From: CAVYWD01 sp963772225 | GTDB taxonomy: Bacteria > Myxococcota > Myxococcia > Myxococcales > UBA5297 | Assembly (NCBI GenBank): GCA_963772225.1 | Contig: CAVYWD010000002.1 | Location: 2,232,001-2,296,000 of the forward strand | Length of the DNA: 64,000 nucleotides | Reading direction: 5' to 3' | Shown here: positions 26,662 through 34,596 of the stretch, piece after piece | Layout: each line of letters begins with the position of its first letter | Position numbering within the stretch: position 1 is the stretch's first letter | The notes under the pieces: generated by a model | The model's database searches: none | What the model was told of the DNA's origin: nothing | The model's input: the letters and a program-made list of their open reading frames with translations, nothing else | Translations under genes and position numbers: made by a program

Positions 26662-27065
26662 CGATGGCCGTGGTCGAAATGCGTCGGAAGGTTGCTTCCC
26701 GCCGGAGGCTGAACGACCGGCGAGGGGCGGCCGGCGCTGCCGCCCTGGGGCTCGCGCCGGTCCACCCGCAGCGGCAGCACCGACCGGCTCTCGTCTTCCG
26801 CCTGGGGGTGATCGGCGCGCATGCGATCGAAGATGGTCTCCACCTTCTCGCCAGGCGCGATCACGTCCACGCGGTGAAAGGCGCGGATCTTCGACGACTT
26901 GGCGGCCGGGGCGTCGGCCCCCAGCACGGGCCGAACGGCCTCGGGGGCTGAGGTCGCCTTCGCGCCGCGGTCGGCGGCCGGCGAAGGCCGCGGCTCGGCC
27001 GCGCCAGCCGCTCCCGCCCCCAGGAGCGAGGCCGCGAGCAGCGCACTCGAGAGGGTTCGCATCAT
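26658..27065 (-). CDS. Small exported protein of the second ECF operon
   Basis: A 135-residue protein with a clear signal peptide (MMRTLSSALLAASLLGAGAAGAAEP). The mature part is Pro/Arg-rich and short on regular structure, apart from a middle segment (IRAFHRVDVIAPGEKVETIF, then DRMRADHPQ). It ends HFDHGHR, a His-rich tail that could bind metal. ATGA overlaps join it to both neighbours, so its production is tightly coupled to them. I do not recognise the family; a periplasmic accessory to the sensing system is plausible. Confidence 0.65.
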   Translation of the reverse strand: MMRTLSSALLAASLLGAGAAGAAEPRPSPAADRGAKATSAPEAVRPVLGADAPAAKSSKIRAFHRVDVIAPGEKVETIFDRMRADHPQAEDESRSVLPLRVDRREPQGGSAGRPSPVVQPPAGSNLPTHFDHGHR

Positions 27066-27646
27066 CCGCCGACGACCTCGAGCGGGATTTCGTCATCGAC
27101 CCATTCGTCGCCGATGCGCGCGCTCACCTTCACGCGGTACAGGCCAGGACGGGAGCCGCGGACCGCGATGGGGATTTCATTGTCGCCCGCGGCCAGCGGC
27201 TGCGTCCAGCCGAACGACCGCCGGGCCAGGGCCTCGCCGTCGGTCCAGAACACGATTCCGTCGGGCAGTTGGATGCGGATCTCCGCGCTGGCCACCTGGG
27301 CCTCCACGACCAGGTTGACCCGGATGACGGCGACCTTGGTCGAGGGCACTTCGGTGGCCGCGCCCAGGCGCTCACCCGCGGTCGCTTGGGGCGCCGGGGG
27401 CCGCAGCCAGCTCAGCGACAAGAAGCACGCGAGGCCCGCCGCGAGTCCGGCCGCCGGCCAAGCGAGGCGAAGCGCTGCGGGCCGCCGGGCGGCGAGCCGC
27501 TGGAAGAGCGAGGGCTCGGACGGCTCCCCCGCAGCAGCGAGGCGGCGATGGAGCGCGCCGGTGAATCCGGCGTCGGGAGGATCGACCCTCAAGGAGCGGA
27601 GCCTGTCCCGCAGAGCCGCGTCGCCCTTGTCGTCGAGATGATTCAC
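27062..27646 (-). CDS. Putative membrane anti-sigma factor (second operon)
   Basis: A 194-residue single-pass protein. Residues 1-60 are a charged cytoplasmic domain (LRDRLRSLRVDPPDAGFTGA), residues 62-82 a membrane helix (WPAAGLAAGLACFLSLSWL), and the rest a periplasmic beta-rich domain (VAVIRVNLVVEAQVASAEIR, YRVKVSARIGDEWVDDEIPL). No zinc HxxxCxxC motif is seen, unlike the anti-sigma factor at 2.9 kb. Position directly after an ECF sigma gene with an ATGA overlap, and the topology, support the anti-sigma call. The periplasmic part looks like an Ig-type sandwich and may sense unfolded envelope proteins. Confidence 0.65.
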   Translation of the reverse strand: MNHLDDKGDAALRDRLRSLRVDPPDAGFTGALHRRLAAAGEPSEPSLFQRLAARRPAALRLAWPAAGLAAGLACFLSLSWLRPPAPQATAGERLGAATEVPSTKVAVIRVNLVVEAQVASAEIRIQLPDGIVFWTDGEALARRSFGWTQPLAAGDNEIPIAVRGSRPGLYRVKVSARIGDEWVDDEIPLEVVGG

Positions 27647-28278
27647 GAGCCGCTCCTCTTGAGGTGAGACGAGGTAGGCAGCGGCGAGGTTCCCGAGCCT
27701 GCGCCCTCGGGTGCCGGCGCCTCGCTCTCCTGAAGCGCGCGCTTCAGGTGGGCGCGGCCCCTCGAGAGGCGGGACTTGACGGTGCCGACCGGCACTCCTT
27801 CGATGGCCGCCACCTCGTCGTAGGTGCGGCCCTCGATGTCAAAGAGCGCGACCGCGGAGCGAAACTCCAGGGGCACACAGCGCAGCGCAGCCCAGACGCG
27901 CCGCCGCTCCTGCTCCTGGGCCACGAGCTCGTCTGCGAGCGGATCGCCCGCAGGCCGGGCGACCGCGCGCTCCTCGAGCGGATCTTCGAGCGCGCGCTGG
28001 CGGGACGCCCGGCTCTTCGCCCAGTCGAGGAAGCAGCTCCGCACCACGGTGTAAAGCCAGGTGCCGAAAGCGGACTGGTAGCGGTACAGCCGCAGGCTCT
28101 TGTAGGCCTTGAGGAGCGCGTCCTGGGCCAAGTCGTCGGCGTCGGGGCCTGTGGCCGCGAAGGCCCTGGCGTATCGGCGGACTCGGGGAAGCTGGCTGGT
28201 GATGAGCTCTTCGAAGGCGCGCGCGTCGCCCTCTTTGGCGCGCTCAATCAGCGCATCGAGCTCTTCGCCCCGGTCCAT
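27643..28278 (-). CDS. ECF-family RNA polymerase sigma factor (second operon)
   Basis: A 211-residue sigma-70. Region 2 covers residues 10-90 (FEELITSQLPRVRRYARAFA, DADDLAQDALLKAYKSLRLY, FGTWLYTVVRSCFLDWAKSR). Region 4 covers residues 130-185 (LEFRSAVALFDIEGRTYDEV, AAIEGVPVGTVKSRLSRGRA). A Ser/Gly-rich tail of about 25 residues follows. It is the first of four genes linked by ATGA overlaps, ending in the TPR/barrel gene. It is divergent from the Cys-rich lipoprotein at 28.5 kb. The remaining 235 bases between the two starts hold the promoters; an ECF self-regulated promoter is expected but was not identified. Confidence 0.9.
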   Translation of the reverse strand: MDRGEELDALIERAKEGDARAFEELITSQLPRVRRYARAFAATGPDADDLAQDALLKAYKSLRLYRYQSAFGTWLYTVVRSCFLDWAKSRASRQRALEDPLEERAVARPAGDPLADELVAQEQERRRVWAALRCVPLEFRSAVALFDIEGRTYDEVAAIEGVPVGTVKSRLSRGRAHLKRALQESEAPAPEGAGSGTSPLPTSSHLKRSGS

Positions 28279-28513
28279 GTCTGAAAACCTACCAGAGTGG
28301 AGCCCGACCGAGCTGCCGGCCGCGCGACAGAGCCCTGGCCTTCAGCCTGCGGTGGTGTCGCGGCACGCGTTCATTCATTGGCCAAGCCCTCGTCGGCCGG
28401 CGGCAGGGCGCCGGGGCTTCGGGCGGGAACAGGCTTTCGCGCGCCCTCGTCTCACGCAACACACGCCGGCAGGTCGCCGGCCAACGCGGCCTCGCGCGCC
28501 GCCTGGAGGACGG

Positions 28514-29489
28514 ATGAAAAATCAGAAGGCGTCAATCGGACTGACAGGGTTCGCGTTGGCTGCGGTGGCGGCCGCGTGCGCGGGAACGGCGAGCACCTCG
28601 GGAACGAGCTCCACGATGTCGACCGCCAACTCCGCGCTCTCGCTCGCCTACGCCTCGGCGATCGCCTCCTCGGGGACGCTGGTGTGCGCTCCTTCGCAAA
28701 CGCAGATTCGACCTTTGTGCGGGCCTCGCCGCGGGCGCCGCCTGCACGCTCACCTCGACCGCCGGCACCGAGACGTGGAGCGGCACCTGCCGCGCGTCGC
28801 TGGACGGGGCAGAGGTCGCCTGCGCGCCGAATCCTCCCGCGCCGCCCAAGGAGCTCACCGACCCCTGCACCGGCAAAACCGCCGGCGCGGCCTGCCAGGT
28901 GGACGAGGCCTTTGGCGGCACGCGAACCGGCGCCTGCATCACGGACGGCTCGGCGCTGGTCTGTGGCCGGGTGCAGGAGCCGCCGAAGGCGGCCATCGCC
29001 GCGTGCGACAAGCTCGCCGCGGGCGACGCCTGCACCCTCCCCGACCGCTTCGGCAAGGCGCCGCTCACCGGCGTCTGCAGCCTGGGCCCGGCGGGCACCG
29101 GCTCCCTCGCCTGCACGCCGGCCCAAGAGATCGTCACGCCATGGGAAAAAGCCTGCGAGGGCCTCGCCGCCGGTACGTCATGCAGCCTGGGCCGAGGGCC
29201 CTTTGCCACCCGCGGCACCTGCGTCGCGCCCACCGCGGGCGGCGCCAACGTTTGTGTGCTCCCCTGCGCCAACTTGGGCGGCTCGTTCGACTGCGGCCAC
29301 AAGGGCGAGAGCGACGCCGGCCGCGAGACCCCGCCCGGCGTGAGCGACGCGGGTCCCAGGGACTTTCCAGGTGAAGGCTCCGACCCCGGCCACGGCACTT
29401 GCCCTGGCCACAAGGATGACGACGCCGGCTCGCCGCCCGTCCAGGACGACGCTGGCGCGATGCACGACGGCGGCGCCCGGCCGCTCTAG
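28514..29489 (+). CDS. Cys-rich repeat lipoprotein with Asp/Gly-rich tail (one frameshift)
   Basis: A GGAGG site precedes ATG at 28514, and a lipoprotein signal ends in AAVAAAC (C22). After dropping one T at 28707-28708 (CAGATTCGACC), the frame continues as QIDLCAGLAAGAACTL to the stop, about 324 residues. Four modules of the form C..LAAG..C.L....G.GTC....G..CAP repeat through the protein (LCAGLAAGAACTL, CDKLAAGDACTLPDRFG, CEGLAAGTSCSLGRG). The last 60 residues are Asp/Gly/Pro-rich (DPGHGTCPGHKDDDAG), possibly calcium-binding. It is a surface protein of unknown role, a single gene. Confidence 0.65.
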
Positions 29490-29609
29490 CCGAGCCTTCG
29501 CCGAGAAGATGGGCGCCGGCCCGCTTCGCGCGGGTCGGCGCTCTTCATTTTGTTCCAGTTCGCGCAAGGCTGCGCACCGCCGCTTTTCTGGCGGAGTACA
29601 GCGGGCCGC

Positions 29610-29998
29610 GCTGAAAGGCGCCTTTCGAGCTCCAGGAGCACGTCCCCTCCCGCCTCGAGGACCTGGGCAGGCATTTGGCGGCGCAGGCCATGGACGATCC
29701 GCCCGAGCCCGCCGAGGCAGGCTTCGACGCCTTGCGCCTCTTGCTGCGAGCCGCCGGGAGCCCAGCGATGGCCGCGGCGGCCTCCGAGCGCCTTCACGCG
29801 GAGTTCGTCCAGCCGTTGGCCAAGCTCCTGGGCGCCGAGACGCCGCCGTGCGCGCGGCGCTCATCGCCTCCTACCTTGATTGGCTTGGCGGTGATGCGGC
29901 ACTCCCTCCACTTGCCTCCGTTCGACGCCGCCGCTCGGCGAAAGGCGGTGGCCCGCGCCGGCGATGCCATCCAGACCTGCGTGAACGGCAACCCATAG
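29610..29998 (+). pseudogene. Remnant of a TetR-family regulator (C-terminal ligand domain only)
   Basis: A frame reading FELQEHVPSRLEDLGRHLAA, then DALRLLLRAAGSPAM and LHAEFVQPLAKLLGA matches the C-terminal domain of TetR regulators. It is then broken: a shift near 29841 moves to AAVRAALIASYL, and an extra T near 29877 returns to IGLAVMRHSLHLPPFDAAAR. The DNA-binding helix-turn-helix is absent upstream, where only stop-interrupted sequence is found. The DNA from 29490 to 29610 shows nothing else. This is a decayed gene rather than a simple sequencing slip, because the N-terminus is missing too. Confidence 0.6.
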
Positions 29999-30113
29999 CC
30001 GTAGCCGCGGCCTTTCCGCTGTTCAGGCGATCGCCGGCTCGCCGGGAATTCCAAGGAGACACCGAGCTCGGCGACGCTCTTGGAATCACCGAAAGGGTCC
30101 GTCGCTGGAAACG

Positions 30114-30665
30114 TCAACGCCTCGCCGGAGGCGCGGGGCGGGGCTGCCGCCACCGAGCTGCGACGTCGCCGTGCTGTCGTCCCCACTCGCTCGGCGCGAG
30201 CGCGGCCGCATCGCGCCATTCGAGCGCCGAGAACCACCGGGGTCGCTGAACGTCGCCGAGCGCCTGTGCGACGCAATCGACGAAGAACCAAACGTCGAAA
30301 TGCTGCTGTCCTGGCCGCCGTGCAGACTCGTACAGGTCGACCTCGACCCGTGGCTCGCTATACTGCAACCCTCGCAGGCCGAGGATCTCCTCACCAATGT
30401 GACGAGCGGCGTCCCGGGGGTCCTCGCCGAACCGAAGCTGCCGAGCTGGAATCGTCCAGCCCTGGCCGTAGGTTCGTCGCCAAGGGGCCTCGAGCCCTGC
30501 GAGGCGATCCCAGGCATCATCGTCCGCATACTTGCCCAGGAGCAGCTCGGACCCTCGGCGGACGAAGAGGAAGGTGCTGAGGCACATTCCGCCCGGCGGG
30601 ACCACCCCAAACCCGGCCGCCGGGGGCTCGTGCTGCAGCCAAAGAAAAGGGCCTTGTCCGCTCAT
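30114..30665 (-). CDS. NUDIX-like protein with degenerate NUDIX box
   Basis: The ATG at 30663-30665 gives 183 residues (MSGQGPFLWLQHEPP). The overall pattern is NUDIX: a strand with GMCLSTFLFVRRGSELLLGK, then WTIPARQLRFGEDPRDAARH and IGEEILGLRG. The box departs from G-x5-E-x7-REUxEExGU: the first glutamate is alanine, and an extra residue follows the EE pair. Hydrolase activity is therefore doubtful, and it may only bind nucleotide. The frame is open 54 codons upstream toward the tRNA genes, but that part shows no conservation pattern. It lies downstream of the tRNAs on the same strand. Confidence 0.6.
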   Translation of the reverse strand: MSGQGPFLWLQHEPPAAGFGVVPPGGMCLSTFLFVRRGSELLLGKYADDDAWDRLAGLEAPWRRTYGQGWTIPARQLRFGEDPRDAARHIGEEILGLRGLQYSEPRVEVDLYESARRPGQQHFDVWFFVDCVAQALGDVQRPRWFSALEWRDAAALAPSEWGRQHGDVAARWRQPRPAPPARR

Positions 30666-30818
30666 GGAATTCAGACGCACTCCAGCTTCCGTGGCGACGG
30701 CGGCGATCACGCCCTCTCGCCCGTCCTCGTGGGCCACGGCCGTCCCCGGCGGCAGAAGGCCTTGGAGGCCCCTCCGCCGGCGCTGACCAGCGGAGGGACG
30801 CCGCTCGATCAGCGGATA

Positions 30819-30891
30819 TGTCCCCAAGGGGATTCGAACCCCTGTTACCGGCTTGAAAGGCCAGCGTCCTGGGCCTCTGGACGATGGGGAC
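30819..30891 (-). tRNA. tRNA-Glu (anticodon TTC)
   Basis: On the minus strand it folds as a standard cloverleaf. The acceptor GTCCCCA pairs with TGGGGAC, the anticodon loop is CTTTCAA, and the T-arm is GGGGTTCGAATCCCC. It encodes no CCA. It lies 42 bases after tRNA-Lys on the same strand, so the two are probably one transcript. Confidence 0.95.
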
Positions 30892-30933
30892 GTATTTCGA
30901 ACTTCAAGGCGTGCCCACCTTGGGAACGCCCGA

Positions 30934-31006
<73 letters not shown>

Positions 31007-31058
31007 GGCCGGCTGGTGGGAGTAACAGCGCAGGCCTGATCTGTCAATCGCGCTGCAG

Positions 31059-31640
31059 TCACCTCCGCTTGGCGCCGGTCACCGTGACCGGGATTTCCAC
31101 CTTTTTGCCCTCGGCGCTCACGACGAGCGTCGTCTTCCCCGGGTCGACCGGGTGCACCTCGGAGCTCGTGGCGCGGCAGACCTCCTCGTCCATGCACCGC
31201 GCCATGGGCAGCCGCCCTTTCAGCTCCCGCCCATTCGGCCCGAACACGCGGATGGCGATGGGTTTGGGGTCACCCCAGGCCTTCAGGGACAGCTCGCCCG
31301 GCTCCACGGCCACGCGCTCCACGACCTCCACCTCGACCTCGGCGTCGGCCACGAGCTTTCCGAGCCGGGCACTCAGCGTCGCGTGGCCCGGCCCCATCGC
31401 CCGGACCCTGCCGACGGAGTCGACCGTGACGACCTGGGCATCGCTCGTGCTCCAGCTCATGGCCGTGAGCTTCGGCAGGGCCCTCCCCTGCTTGTTCACG
31501 GCGACGGCCTTCCACCATAGGTCCTCGCCCACCCGCTTGAAAACGTGCTCCTTCGGCTCCATCTGGAGGTGGTCGGGCTCGGTGGCGCAAGCCGCGCTCA
31601 AGAGCGCCGCGCACGCGCTCGCAACGATTGTTCGCCGCAT
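31059..31640 (-). CDS. Lipoprotein with Big2-type Ig-like domain
   Basis: The ATG at 31638-31640, seven bases after AAGGAGGT, gives 193 residues. The lipobox is LSAAC (C18). Residues 35-110 resemble a bacterial Ig-like Big_2 domain (SWSTSDAQVVTVDSVGRVRA, MGPGHATLSARLGKLVADAE). A second beta-rich segment contains two cysteines (ARCMDEEVC), which could form a disulfide. An ATG six codons upstream is in frame but would place the ribosome site inside the gene. It is a surface or periplasmic lipoprotein of unknown partner. It is divergent from metF. Confidence 0.75.
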   Translation of the reverse strand: MRRTIVASACAALLSAACATEPDHLQMEPKEHVFKRVGEDLWWKAVAVNKQGRALPKLTAMSWSTSDAQVVTVDSVGRVRAMGPGHATLSARLGKLVADAEVEVEVVERVAVEPGELSLKAWGDPKPIAIRVFGPNGRELKGRLPMARCMDEEVCRATSSEVHPVDPGKTTLVVSAEGKKVEIPVTVTGAKRR

Positions 31641-31774
31641 GGGCGCACCTCCTTGCATTCGCGATTCCCTGTCTTGCTAGCACGCAGCCCCCGCCCTGCA
31701 CAACGCGCCCGCCTGCGCCTTCCCGTTGGGCGCCCCGCGGCACCCGCACGCTCTCGGTGTGTTAATCATAATCC

Positions 31775-32653
31775 ATGCGAATCAGCGACCGCCTGGCGCA
31801 ACCCTCGCCGTGCTTTTCGTTCGAGTTCTTTCCGCCCAAAACCGACGCGGGCATGAGCTCGCTCTTCCAGACAGTGGCCGAGCTCGCGCCGCTCGAGCCG
31901 GGCTTCGTCTCGGTCACCTACGGCGCCGGCGGCTCCACGCGCGACCGCACCCTGGAGGTCGTGGCCCGGATCAAGCAGCTGGGCGTGGAGGCCATGGCCC
32001 ACCTCACCTGCGTGGGCCATTCGCGCTCGGAGCTGCGAGCCATCCTGACGCGCCTTCAGGCGGCGGGCATCGAAAACCTGCTCGCGCTGCGCGGCGACCC
32101 CCCCAAGGGCGAGGCCGCCTTCGTGCCAGCCTCCGACGGCTTTTCTCACGCCGCGGAGCTCGTCTCCTTCATCAAGGCCGAGGGCCTGCCGTTCTGCGTG
32201 GGCGGCGCCGCGCACCCCGAGGGCCACATGGAGACCGCCTCCCGCGAGGTGGACTTGGACAACCTCAAGCGCAAGGTCGACGCCGGCGTCGAGTTCCTCA
32301 TCTGCCAGCTCTTCTTCGACAACGCCTTCTACTTCGACTTCGTCGAGCGCGCGCATAAGGCCGGCATCCGCGTCCCCATCGTGCCGGGCATCATGCCCAT
32401 CACGAACGTCGAGCAGGTCGAGCGCTTCACGCGCACCTGCGGCGCGACGGTGCCCATGCGCCTGCGCCTCCAGCTCGAGCGGCTCGGCGACGACCCGGCC
32501 GCCGTCCAGCAGCTCGGCGTCGCGCACGCGACCGTCCAGTGCATGGAGCTCCTGAGCCGCGGCTCCCGCCACCTCCACTTCTTCACCCTCAACAAGTCGC
32601 CGGCGACCAAGCTCATCGTCAGCGCTCTGCGCGGGGCGACGCAGGCCCGCTGA
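31775..32653 (+). CDS. metF: 5,10-methylenetetrahydrofolate reductase
   Basis: A 292-residue flavoenzyme that reduces 5,10-methylene-THF to 5-methyl-THF, the methyl donor for methionine synthesis. Conserved parts include CFSFEFFPPKT (with the catalytic glutamate), SVTYGAGGSTRDRT, HLTCVGHSR, LALRGDPPKGE, FLICQLFFDNAFYFDFVERA, PGIMPITN and HFFTLNKSPAT. Length and order match the family throughout. No Shine-Dalgarno sequence precedes the ATG; an AT-rich TTAATCATAAT lies within 14 bases upstream, so a leaderless or very short-leader transcript is possible. It is followed 28 bases later by a small zinc-ribbon-like gene. Confidence 0.95.
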   Translation: MRISDRLAQPSPCFSFEFFPPKTDAGMSSLFQTVAELAPLEPGFVSVTYGAGGSTRDRTLEVVARIKQLGVEAMAHLTCVGHSRSELRAILTRLQAAGIENLLALRGDPPKGEAAFVPASDGFSHAAELVSFIKAEGLPFCVGGAAHPEGHMETASREVDLDNLKRKVDAGVEFLICQLFFDNAFYFDFVERAHKAGIRVPIVPGIMPITNVEQVERFTRTCGATVPMRLRLQLERLGDDPAAVQQLGVAHATVQCMELLSRGSRHLHFFTLNKSPATKLIVSALRGATQAR

Positions 32654-32681
32654 ACGTCACTGGAAGGGAACGGGACCGCGC

Positions 32682-33173
32682 GTGGCCGACTTCGCCGAGC
32701 TCAGCTGCGATCTCCCTTGTCCGCGGTGTCGCCAGCTGGTGCCGCTGCCGGACGGATTTCTGCGCTTCCAGTGGGGACTCGTCCCGGCCCGGTACGACTC
32801 GGCGCCTTCGCCGCTCCTTTGGCTTCGCGGCCCGGACGGCGAGCCTGTGCCGCCCTACGAGCCATCCGAGCCCCGGGGCCCATGGAACGCGGGCGCCCCG
32901 GAGGCGGGTGCGGTCTACGCGTTCGATGACGACTTGCGGCTCGCAGGCCTGTGCTGCCCGCATTGCCGAGCGCCCTTCGAGCGCGTGGCCGCCTGGATAG
33001 ACCGAGACCTTCTCCGGGGCGCCGTGGCGTTTTCCCCTGGAGAGCTCGCTGCGAAAGTTTCGGCCAAGCCGCACACCTACGCGGCAGTCCTCGCGCGCCC
33101 CGGCGGAGCTTGGGTGCCGCATCCGGATTGGGAAGCGCTCGAGGCGGAGGCGTCGGTCCTCGAGGACGTCTGA
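32682..33173 (+). CDS. Small protein with two CxxC knuckles
   Basis: A GTG start gives 163 residues. Two cysteine pairs, CPRCRQL (residues 13-19) and CCPHCRAPF (around residue 92), could together bind one zinc ion in a split ribbon. Between them lie Trp/Pro-rich stretches (FLRFQWGLVPARYD, EPRGPWNAG). The C-terminus (HTYAAVLARPGGAWVPHPDW) is not recognised. No enzymatic motif is visible. It follows metF closely on the same strand and may be co-transcribed. It is convergent with the queuosine precursor transporter gene 15 bases away. Confidence 0.7.
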   Translation: MADFAELSCDLPCPRCRQLVPLPDGFLRFQWGLVPARYDSAPSPLLWLRGPDGEPVPPYEPSEPRGPWNAGAPEAGAVYAFDDDLRLAGLCCPHCRAPFERVAAWIDRDLLRGAVAFSPGELAAKVSAKPHTYAAVLARPGGAWVPHPDWEALEAEASVLEDV

Positions 33174-33188
33174 AGCGGGCCAGCCGGC

Positions 33189-33887
33189 TCAGCTCTCCAG
33201 CGAGAACGGCGTGAAGTTCGTCCCCACGTCGTAGTAGTCCTCCTGCTCGGCGCGCTTGAGGAACCGCACCACGGCGTAGGTCAGGGGCGTCGCCACGACC
33301 TCCCAGGCGACCTTCACGCAGTAGTTCGTCAAGATGACCTTCAAGAGCAGGTCGTCGCTCCATACGCCGTAGAACGCGAGCGGGTAGAACACCAGGCTGT
33401 CCACCGCCTCGCCGACGATGGTCGACCCGATGGTGCGGGACCAGAGGTGCCGGCCGCTGGTGACGATCTTCATTTTGGCCAGCGTGATGGAGTTCGCGAA
33501 CTCGCCGCAGAAGTAGCCGATGAGCGAGCTCCCGGCGATGCGCCAGGTGGAGCCGAACGCCGCCTCCACCACGGCCTGTCCGTGCCAGCCAGCCGCCGGA
33601 GGCAGGTGCACCACCACCGCGCTCATCAGCGACGCGAAGGCCAGCGCCCCGAACCCCGCCCACACTACTTTGCGCGAGCGGGCGTAGCCGTACACCTCGG
33701 TCAGGATGTCGCCGAAGAGGTAGCTGATGGGGAAGAAGAGATTGCCCGCGCCGAAAGTGAACGGCCCCACCTGCGCCACTTTCTGCACGCCGATGAGGTT
33801 GGCGCAGAGGAGCACGGACACGAAGCTCGCCATGATGAGGTCGTAGTATCGGTACGCGCGAACCGGGGCCTGCGTCGGCATCGTCAT
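33189..33887 (-). CDS. yhhQ: Queuosine precursor transporter (YhhQ family)
   Basis: A 232-residue membrane protein of the VUT/YhhQ family, which imports precursors such as preQ0/preQ1 for the tRNA modification queuosine. About six hydrophobic helices are present. Family signatures are LLCANLIGVQK, FPISYLFGDILTEVYGY, IAGSSLIGYFCGEFANSI, IGSTIVGEAVDSLVFYPLAF and the C-terminal KVAWEVVATPLTYAVVRFLK. AGGAG lies eight bases before the ATG. No queuosine biosynthesis gene or preQ1 riboswitch was recognised around it. Confidence 0.9.
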   Translation of the reverse strand: MTMPTQAPVRAYRYYDLIMASFVSVLLCANLIGVQKVAQVGPFTFGAGNLFFPISYLFGDILTEVYGYARSRKVVWAGFGALAFASLMSAVVVHLPPAAGWHGQAVVEAAFGSTWRIAGSSLIGYFCGEFANSITLAKMKIVTSGRHLWSRTIGSTIVGEAVDSLVFYPLAFYGVWSDDLLLKVILTNYCVKVAWEVVATPLTYAVVRFLKRAEQEDYYDVGTNFTPFSLES

Positions 33888-34005
33888 CGGGTGCTCTCCT
33901 GGGGCGCCGCACGCGGCAGGCCGCCCGGGTCCTCTCGCGAGGCCTGGGGCTGTCCCCTTAGATGCACGAGCGCCCTATGCGGGCTCACCAGCCGAGCCCA
34001 GAGCT

Positions 34006-34596
34006 CTAGAATCGGCGCTCCTCCCGCCTGAACAGGCGAGCGATGTTGCCGCGGTGGCGAACGAGGATCAGCCCCGCGGCGGCGGCGTAGAGCAGCGAGA
34101 TCGGCGAGGCGCCCCCGAGCGCGAACGACGTTCCGCAGGCGGCGAGCGTGCCGGCCATCGAGGCCACTGAAGCCACGCGCCCCACGGCGAAGGCCGCCCC
34201 GAAAGTGAGCGCGCCGGCGAGCGTCGGCAGGGGCGCGAGCACCAGGAAGACCCCGAGCGTGGTCGCGACCCCCTTGCCGCCCTTGAAGCCCAGATAGACG
34301 GGAAAGACGTGCCCGAGGATCGCCGCTGCCCCCGCGGCCGCTGCGGGCCAAAAGGCCTCCGGAAAGGCGAGCTTCGCCGCGAGCGCCGGCAACAGGCCCT
34401 TGAGCGCGTCCAACGCCAAGACCAGACCGCCCAGCCGCCAGCCCGCGGCGCGCGCCACGTTCGCGGCTCCGACGTTGCCGCTGCCGACCGCGCGCACGTC
34501 GAGCCCCGCGAGCCGCTTGCCGACGATGAGCGCGAAGGGGATGGCCCCGACGAGATAGCCCGCCGCGGCGAGCGCGATGGCGAGCAGGAGGTTCAC
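34006..34596 (-). CDS. plsY: Acyl-phosphate glycerol-3-phosphate acyltransferase
   Basis: A GTG start gives 196 residues. PlsY transfers the acyl group from acyl-phosphate to glycerol-3-phosphate, the first acylation in phospholipid synthesis. The conserved membrane motifs are present: YLVGAIPFALIVGK, VGSGNVGAANVARAAGW, LDALKGLLPAL, LGHVFPVYLGFKGGKGVATT and the C-terminal RHRGNIARLFRREE. The start overlaps the upstream DUF2752 gene by four bases (GTGA), so it is translationally coupled. A longer in-frame extension overlaps that gene and is rejected. Confidence 0.94.
   Translation of the reverse strand: MNLLLAIALAAAGYLVGAIPFALIVGKRLAGLDVRAVGSGNVGAANVARAAGWRLGGLVLALDALKGLLPALAAKLAFPEAFWPAAAAGAAAILGHVFPVYLGFKGGKGVATTLGVFLVLAPLPTLAGALTFGAAFAVGRVASVASMAGTLAACGTSFALGGASPISLLYAAAAGLILVRHRGNIARLFRREERRF

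Noticed and set aside
9500..28720. Programmed ribosomal frameshifting as explanation for the broken genes
   Set aside because: The sites share no slippery sequence and occur in unrelated genes; most would need +1 shifts. Sequencing error is simpler.
33888..34005. preQ1 riboswitch before the queuosine precursor transporter
   Set aside because: The short upstream region shows AGGAG but no recognisable preQ1 aptamer pattern.
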